A DNA stretch of 64,000 nucleotides, from NCBI RefSeq assembly GCF_014646655.1, contig NZ_BMNR01000003.1:347049-411048 (forward strand), in the 5' to 3' direction. Origin of the DNA: Yeosuana aromativorans (GTDB lineage: Bacteria > Bacteroidota > Bacteroidia > Flavobacteriales > Flavobacteriaceae). A model generated the notes under the pieces. It was not told the origin of the DNA. It worked only from the letters and a program-made list of their open reading frames with translations, and did no database searches. Shown one piece after another: positions 58,489 to 64,000 of the stretch. Within the stretch, counting starts at the first letter, position 1; each line of letters starts with the position of its first letter. The position numbers and the translations under genes are program-made.

Positions 58489-61035
58489 TTAAAAATTAAG
58501 TTTTACACCAAGACTAAATGTCCGTCCCGCCCCATAATATACAGAAGCATCTTCATATGTATTTGAACTACCATTGTTTGCATCAGAAATATATAATGTA
58601 TTTAATACATTATTTATTCTTCCTGTAATTGTGGTGTCAAAATCACCAATTTTAAACCCATGGTTTAAACCAAGATCAAATAACCCATATGCTGGCACCT
58701 TCCAAGAATCTTGAGCGCCTTCACTGGTTATACTTGTAATACTATAAAAAGCATATAAATCAGAAGCATAGTTATAATCCAGATAAAGTGTAGTTTTATC
58801 AAGGAATTTGTAACTAGCTCCTAAAGCAAATGTGGTTTGTGCAGCATCGGTTACTTTTAAGCCTTTTGCAAATACTTCTACAGGGTCTCCTATCAAATTA
58901 CCAGCCTCATCACGTACATAGCCAGTAGCATTACTATCCCAAGTCCAATCACCTAATGATAACATTCCTGTAAGTGAAAGTTTTTCATCAGGTCTGTATT
59001 TAAAATCTAATTCTACCCCTTGGTGTAATGCATCTAAACCTGGCACATTATAATAAAACCTGTTACCACTACCATCACTTCTAGAACCTGACAACGATTT
59101 ATTTAACCAAGATGTTCTATAAACATTCAAGTTTCCTGAGAGTTTTGCGCTTCTATAGCCATAACCTACTTCAACACTAAACACATCTTCATTAAGAGCG
59201 TTTTTGTTAACTTCAGTTGACCTATCGCTCAAAAACACATTACCAGTCAAAAAGGGCGCTTTTGAAAAATATCCAATATTTACAAACACATTGTTAGTGC
59301 CGTCTAAATTATAGTTAGCCCCTCCTTTGATACTATACCCAACAAAATTTGCTTTTTCAGATTTCCTTTTAGGATCCGTTGGTGCATATTTTATATAGTC
59401 TTGAGTACTATATTGAGTATTTGACAGCGATGTAGCTATAAATGTTGAAATTTGATCATTTACTTGATATTCAGCTTGTGCAAAAAGTCCTGCATTAACA
59501 TTTTTTCCATCATAATCTTTACTAAATCTATCTCCTACTTTTAAAGCTGCATTATAATTGTTATCAGAACTATTAGGATTTATATAAAACTCTCCTCCCA
59601 ATAAATCTTTAACTTGATACCAGTGAGAACCAATATAATATCTTGCATCCAAACCTGCTAAAAAGGTAAGTTTATCATTAAAATCAGTTTTAAATGTACT
59701 TAAAATGCCATACCATTGATGTGAGTTATGTGAATCATACAAAATATCTGATGATCCTAATGAGCCTCTTGCTGCGTTTTCTTCAGCTACTTTGTCAAAA
59801 TCTATTGGTTGGTCACTACCGCCCAATCTGTAATCACTACTTCCTAGTTTATCACCATCATCACGACGACCACCGCCGCTACCAAAAGAAGCATATATAG
59901 ATGTTGACAATGAGGTATTGTCATTGATTGTCCAATAATGGTTTAAAGACATTTGTGGTTTATGATAGAAGTTATAAGATATATATTCAACTTGTCCATT
60001 GTAATAACCCCAGTCAGGGTTAAATCTTTGAGGACCAGCTTCAGTAGCTTTGGTTTCCGCTATAGTTCTTCTATTATAATGTTGACCATGAGTTTGTTTT
60101 GCTCCAAAAATTGTAAACGATAATCTATGTTGATCATTTATCTCTTTGGATAAGTTCATAAAATAATTGACTCCACTAAATTGAGTTCCTTCAACATATC
60201 CATCTCCTGAAATTCTTGCTGCAGAAACCGTTGCTGCAAAACCATTATCCATTAATCCTGTAGAAACAGTTGCTCCATATTTAAAATAACCATCATTACC
60301 ACCTCCCATGGATATGTTTCCGCCTTGTTCAGCATCAGTGGTTTTTGTTAAAATATTGATTGTTCCTCCTATTGAAGGCACTGCTACTTTAGAAGCTCCT
60401 AGACCTCTTTGTACTTGCATTGAACTGGTTACATCACCTAAACCAGCCCAGTTACTCCAATATACTTTTCCGTTCTCCATATCGTTTACGGGAACACCAT
60501 TAATCATCACCGCTACGTTTTCTGAATCAAACCCACGTAAACTAATTCTACCGTCGCCATAAGCACCTCCTTGTTTAGTTGCGTAAACACCTGGTGTAGA
60601 TTTTAAAATCTCTGGAAATTCCTGTGTTCCCAGTTTTAGTTCAATATCCGCGGCCTTTACTGTTGAAACAGCAACGGGTGTCTTTCTATCAACTGCTACT
60701 GAAGCAATGATTTGAACTTCTTGCAGTCCCACTTCACTTGATGCCAAATTGATGGTTCCAAAGTCTTTGTCCCCAGAAAAGGAAATTGTTTGTGTAGTGT
60801 ACCCTACATAAGAAATAACAATTTCACCTGAAGAACTTTTTGTTGTCAACGTGAAATTTCCATCAAAATCGGTACTTGTCCCGTTTGATGTCCCCTTTTC
60901 AATAACAGTTGCACCAGGCAAAGGCGCATTCATGTCGGCATCCATGATTGTACCCGATACCGTGCTTTGTGCCATTGCAACTGTAGAAAAAACAAATGCT
61001 ACAGCCAACAATAAAAATTGAGTAGTTTTTTTCAT
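58489..61035 (-). CDS. TonB-dependent receptor with carboxypeptidase-like N-terminal domain (pair 2)
   Basis: An 848-residue receptor: signal peptide, carboxypeptidase-like domain (about 23-110: STVSGTIMDADMNAPLPGATV), plug (about 120-235: TPGVYATKQGGAYGDGRISL, SENVAVMINGVPVNDMENG, QVQRGLGASKVAVPSIGGTIN) and barrel to a terminal KLNF. It shares barrel motifs (LNHYWTINDNTSLSTSI, SNTQYSTQDY) with the pair 1 receptor. The ligand is unknown. A TAAATTTG element (61088-61081, minus) could be its -7 box. Confidence 0.94.
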   Translation of the reverse strand: MKKTTQFLLLAVAFVFSTVAMAQSTVSGTIMDADMNAPLPGATVIEKGTSNGTSTDFDGNFTLTTKSSSGEIVISYVGYTTQTISFSGDKDFGTINLASSEVGLQEVQIIASVAVDRKTPVAVSTVKAADIELKLGTQEFPEILKSTPGVYATKQGGAYGDGRISLRGFDSENVAVMINGVPVNDMENGKVYWSNWAGLGDVTSSMQVQRGLGASKVAVPSIGGTINILTKTTDAEQGGNISMGGGNDGYFKYGATVSTGLMDNGFAATVSAARISGDGYVEGTQFSGVNYFMNLSKEINDQHRLSFTIFGAKQTHGQHYNRRTIAETKATEAGPQRFNPDWGYYNGQVEYISYNFYHKPQMSLNHYWTINDNTSLSTSIYASFGSGGGRRDDGDKLGSSDYRLGGSDQPIDFDKVAEENAARGSLGSSDILYDSHNSHQWYGILSTFKTDFNDKLTFLAGLDARYYIGSHWYQVKDLLGGEFYINPNSSDNNYNAALKVGDRFSKDYDGKNVNAGLFAQAEYQVNDQISTFIATSLSNTQYSTQDYIKYAPTDPKRKSEKANFVGYSIKGGANYNLDGTNNVFVNIGYFSKAPFLTGNVFLSDRSTEVNKNALNEDVFSVEVGYGYRSAKLSGNLNVYRTSWLNKSLSGSRSDGSGNRFYYNVPGLDALHQGVELDFKYRPDEKLSLTGMLSLGDWTWDSNATGYVRDEAGNLIGDPVEVFAKGLKVTDAAQTTFALGASYKFLDKTTLYLDYNYASDLYAFYSITSITSEGAQDSWKVPAYGLFDLGLNHGFKIGDFDTTITGRINNVLNTLYISDANNGSSNTYEDASVYYGAGRTFSLGVKLNF

Positions 61036-61080
61036 AATCTTTAAATAGAAAAATTAATTATTATTTGAAATTAGTCAGCA

Positions 61081-61088
61081 CAAATTTA
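61081..61088 (-). promoter_or_regulatory. -7 promoter element of the second receptor/lipoprotein pair
   Basis: Minus-strand TAAATTTG matches TAnnTTTG, 46 bases upstream of the receptor ATG. A TTG lies at a rather short 16-base spacing (61107-61105). Confidence 0.55.
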
Positions 61089-61215
61089 AGCATAATATTA
61101 TTTCCAATATTATGAATATGTTAACAATTGTTAACAATTGTGTGCGTGCTAATTATCTGAAAAATAGGGTTGTTCAGATTGTAGATTTGTTTGTTTTTTA
61201 AGAAAATAAGTGTGG

Positions 61216-62835
61216 TTATTGCAAGTTTCTGTAATAATTTAACAAATTAGCAGTGGAAGAATCATGCTTTTCAACGGCTGTATTGTTAAATTCCTTTAAA
61301 ATTTTGCTTGCTAATTGTTTACCTAACTCAACTCCAAACTGATCATAGCTGAAAATATTCCAAATAACACCTTGTACAAATATTTTATGTTCATACATGG
61401 CGATGAGTTTACCTAAACTTTCAGGTGTCAATTTGTTGATAAAAATAGTATTCGTTGGTTTGTTACCTGCAAATACCTTAAAAGGTATTAACTTGGCGTT
61501 TGCTCCTTCTGCTTTTACTTCTTCCTCTGTTTTACCATTTAAAAGCGCCTCTGTTTGTGCTAAAAAGTTTGAAATTAACTTGTCTTGGTGGTCTTGGTTA
61601 CCATGCAAGGATTTAGTAAACCCAATAAAATCAGCTGGAATGAGTTTGGTTCCTTGATGTATCAATTGAAAAAAGGCATGTTGTGAATTGGTACCAGGCT
61701 CTCCCCAAATAATGGTACCCGTTTGATAATCAACAGGGTTTCCATTTCTATCCACGCTTTTTCCATTGCTTTCCATAATTCCCTGCTGCAAATAGGTAGC
61801 GAACTGGTTTAGGTATTGAGAGTAGGGAATAATCGCTTCGCTTTCTGCTTTAAAAAAGTTGTTATACCATACACTTATAAGCGCTAAAATAACAGGGATA
61901 TTATCTTTAAAATCTTCAGTTTTAAAATGGGCATCCATTTTATGTGCTCCTTGAAGCAAACTATCAAAATTATTATAACCAACGGCTAAACTAATGGATA
62001 ATCCAACAGCACTCCAAAGTGAAAACCGGCCACCTACCCAATCCCACATAGGGAATATATTGCTTGCATCAATTCCAAAATTCTGAACGGTTTCAATATT
62101 GGTTGATACTGCCACAAAATGTTTAGCAATGGCATCTTGAGGAGCCGATTTTAAAAACCAGTCTTTGATGGTGTTGGCATTAGACAGTGTTTCTTGAGTA
62201 GTAAATGTTTTTGAAACCACCACAAAAAGTGTGGTTTCTGGGTCTAATTTTTTAATGACTTCATTAACATGGTCACCATCAACATTGCTCACAAAATGAG
62301 TGGTTAAATGGTTTTTGTAAAACTGCAAAGCTTCAACAACCATCACTGGGCCAAGGTCTGAACCTCCAATACCAATATTCACAACATCAGTAAATGGTTT
62401 TCCTGTAAATCCTTTTCGTTCGCCGTTTACAACCTGATTGGTAAATGTTTCAATCTTTTGTTTTACTTGATATACTTCTGGCATCACATTAACGCCATCA
62501 ACCATACACTTATAGTTTTTTGGCGCTCTCAATGCGGTGTGCAATACGGCTCTTCCTTCGGTTTGGTTAATAATCTCGCCCGAAAACTGACTGTCAATAG
62601 CGTCCCTAAGCTTGACCTGATCTGCCAGTTGTAATAAATATTTTAGAGTCTCTTCAGTGATTCTGTTTTTTGAATAATCTACATAAAAATCATCCCATTT
62701 GATGGTGAAATTATCAGCACGATTTTTATCCTTGGTAAATAATTCTTTCATGTGAACATCTTGAATGATCTCAAAATGTTCTTGTAGTTGTTTCCAAGAT
62801 TTAGTTGTTGTTGGATTTATATTTGGGAATGCCAT
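61216..62835 (-). CDS. pgi: Glucose-6-phosphate isomerase
   Basis: A 539-residue isomerase interconverting glucose-6-phosphate and fructose-6-phosphate. Signatures are [73 protein letters not shown] and [14 protein letters not shown] with the catalytic Lys region. The start ATG overlaps the stop of the M23 peptidase gene by one base (TAATG). Metabolic and wall genes are thereby coupled. Confidence 0.98.
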   Translation of the reverse strand: MAFPNINPTTTKSWKQLQEHFEIIQDVHMKELFTKDKNRADNFTIKWDDFYVDYSKNRITEETLKYLLQLADQVKLRDAIDSQFSGEIINQTEGRAVLHTALRAPKNYKCMVDGVNVMPEVYQVKQKIETFTNQVVNGERKGFTGKPFTDVVNIGIGGSDLGPVMVVEALQFYKNHLTTHFVSNVDGDHVNEVIKKLDPETTLFVVVSKTFTTQETLSNANTIKDWFLKSAPQDAIAKHFVAVSTNIETVQNFGIDASNIFPMWDWVGGRFSLWSAVGLSISLAVGYNNFDSLLQGAHKMDAHFKTEDFKDNIPVILALISVWYNNFFKAESEAIIPYSQYLNQFATYLQQGIMESNGKSVDRNGNPVDYQTGTIIWGEPGTNSQHAFFQLIHQGTKLIPADFIGFTKSLHGNQDHQDKLISNFLAQTEALLNGKTEEEVKAEGANAKLIPFKVFAGNKPTNTIFINKLTPESLGKLIAMYEHKIFVQGVIWNIFSYDQFGVELGKQLASKILKEFNNTAVEKHDSSTANLLNYYRNLQ

Positions 62836-64000
62836 TATTTTGCTTGAGAGATTAAATTATTTTCCATTGGTAACTTTGGTTTTACTTTTTTAAAAGGAAT
62901 GCTATCCAGTTTTGCTTTTATGGGTTTTATAAAATCAAAATACTTGTTTTTAAGGTTTTCAGAAATAGGTTCGGCCTCTGGCAGCTTTTCCCTTAGTGGA
63001 TCTACCTGTCTGCCATTTTTCCAAAAACGATAACACACGTGTGGGCCTGCTGTATGACCTGTCATACCTACCCAGCCAATAATGTCACCTTGTTTTACAA
63101 ACTGACCAACTTTAACTTTTCTTTTTAACATGTGAAGATATTGCGTTTCATAAGTCGCATTATGTCTTATTTTCACATAATTACCATTACCACTTGTATA
63201 ACTGGATTTTGTTACGGTTCCATTGGCCGTAGCCATAATGGGTGTTCCTATTGGTGCTGCAAAATCAGTGCCCTTGTGAGGTCTTATTTTATTACCATAA
63301 TAGGCTATACGCCTTTTTAAATTATATCTGGATGATATTCTGCTAAATTGAACCGGTGCTTTTAAAAAGGCACGACGTAGGTTTTTTGCTTCGTCACTAA
63401 AATAATCCCGTATGTGTTTTACGCTATCGGTTTCAAACTCAAAAGCATAAAACGGTTCGTTATTGTGTAAAAAGTAAGCTGCCTTTACATCATGAACACC
63501 GGCATAAATAGTGTCATCTATATACTTGTCGGTGTACAAAACTTTAAATTTATCCCCTTTTTGAAGCCTATTGAAATCTATGGTCCAGGCATAAATTTCA
63601 TCTGCCATTTTGTAGGCCAGTCTTAAGCTAAGCCCTTGGTCATCCAAAGCTTCAGAAATATTGGTTTCAATGATGCCTGTGGCAGATTTTTCAATGTAAG
63701 TTATGGGTTTTCTTTTTATGTAGGCGTGAATGGAATCTTGAAAATTAATCACCACATACTCCTCAAGATTAGGCTGATAAATAAAACATTGTGGCTGTTG
63801 TAAAGAATCCTTTGAACAAAGTAATGTATATGGTTTTCCTACTCGTAATCCTCTTGCAATATCAAAAGTATCTTTGGCTTTTTGAACAATATTAAAAATC
63901 TTAGGGTATCCTATTTTATTGCGTTCTAAAATGTCTCCGAAGGTATCACCTCGTCTTATTGTATCACGTTTAACAACAAAATCATTTAAATTAAATCCAA
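62835..64000 (-). CDS. M23 peptidoglycan endopeptidase with LysM-like N-terminal region (N-terminus off the window)
   Basis: The frame stays open past the GTG at 63755 to the window edge, giving about 388 codons without the true start. The visible part begins with a LysM/OapA-like segment ([32 protein letters not shown]), then a linker domain and the M23 domain: [20 protein letters not shown] with the HxxxD zinc ligands, [25 protein letters not shown], and [12 protein letters not shown]. The last motif is HxC where HxH is usual, so the third zinc ligand may be cysteine. It should cut peptide cross-links in the cell wall. Confidence 0.92.
   Translation of the reverse strand, partial: GFNLNDFVVKRDTIRRGDTFGDILERNKIGYPKIFNIVQKAKDTFDIARGLRVGKPYTLLCSKDSLQQPQCFIYQPNLEEYVVINFQDSIHAYIKRKPITYIEKSATGIIETNISEALDDQGLSLRLAYKMADEIYAWTIDFNRLQKGDKFKVLYTDKYIDDTIYAGVHDVKAAYFLHNNEPFYAFEFETDSVKHIRDYFSDEAKNLRRAFLKAPVQFSRISSRYNLKRRIAYYGNKIRPHKGTDFAAPIGTPIMATANGTVTKSSYTSGNGNYVKIRHNATYETQYLHMLKRKVKVGQFVKQGDIIGWVGMTGHTAGPHVCYRFWKNGRQVDPLREKLPEAEPISENLKNKYFDFIKPIKAKLDSIPFKKVKPKLPMENNLISQAK

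Noticed and set aside
59694-59900. Histidine-rich plus-strand ORF ending in HHHHDD
   Set aside because: It is antisense to a TonB receptor; the His run comes from Asp/Gly codons on the coding strand.
61120-61135. Palindrome GTTAACAATTGTTAAC upstream of the second receptor
   Set aside because: It is formed by a 10-base tandem repeat in AT-rich DNA, does not fit the promoter spacing, and matches no regulator site I know.
1-64000. CRISPR arrays, transposases, integrases, tRNA or rRNA genes
   Set aside because: I saw no regularly spaced repeats, no transposase or integrase motifs, and no tRNA T-loop or rRNA signatures on either strand.

Overview
This 64 kb window is an ordinary chromosomal stretch of an AT-rich member of the Bacteroidota, almost certainly family Flavobacteriaceae. 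The evidence is the gliding genes gldD and gldE, a type IX secretion (T9SS) sorting domain on a secreted protease, TonB-dependent receptors paired with surface lipoproteins, Bacteroidota-only families (DUF4301, DUF4199, DUF2480, DUF3078, DUF5689), A-rich translation starts without obvious Shine-Dalgarno sequences, and many promoters fitting the Bacteroidota pattern TTG-N19..21-TAnnTTTG. The genus cannot be fixed from sequence alone. No tRNA, rRNA, prophage, insertion sequence or CRISPR array was seen.

Layout. 1-7 kb: a minus-strand block with an edge-truncated TonB-dependent receptor behind a clear TPP riboswitch, then arfB, a DUF4301 gene, a NadR-like kinase, a PnuC-type transporter, a YkoF-like thiamine-binding protein, a bacterial geranylgeranylglyceryl-phosphate synthase and a phosphopantetheinyl transferase. 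This looks like a vitamin salvage locus (thiamine and/or nicotinamide riboside). 7-12.4 kb: ahcY, a solo vsr-like nuclease, rplU-rpmA, two membrane proteins and a Cys-rich metal-binding lipoprotein. 12.4-18.3 kb: mutY-ssb-gldE-gldD, divergent from an HU gene, a 30-codon basic protein gene and rng. 18.4-33.8 kb: a neutral zinc peptidase, an aldo-keto reductase, an OmpA lipoprotein, xth, a 1136-residue outer-membrane protein of unknown function, an M28 peptidase, sdhCAB, a T9SS-exported metalloprotease and an Xaa-Pro aminopeptidase. 33.9-38.5 kb: lysC with a divergent ACT-like protein, an alpha/beta hydrolase, tandem small zinc-ribbon paralogues and thiL.

38.5-48.5 kb is a complete SUF iron-sulfur cluster assembly locus (sufA, sufB, a lipoprotein, sufC, sufD, sufS, then sufE, a SufT-like DUF59 protein, DUF2480 and DUF3078). 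It is interrupted by an M43 metalloprotease lipoprotein and a small hypothetical lipoprotein, and a second promoter precedes sufE. 48.5-61 kb holds hflX and then the most system-like region: two related TonB-dependent receptor/lipoprotein pairs on the minus strand, with two paralogous endonuclease/exonuclease/phosphatase-fold enzymes on the plus strand flanking the first pair. A surface nucleic-acid or phosphoester scavenging system is an attractive but unproven reading. The window ends with pgi and an edge-truncated M23 peptidase.

Smaller unlabelled structure includes two copies of a REP-like palindromic element (8573-8663 and 20613-20698) whose terminal stems show compensatory changes, a repeat-like insert between sufD and sufS, a degenerate inverted-repeat element near 18.36 kb, and heptamer-like repeats beside two genes.
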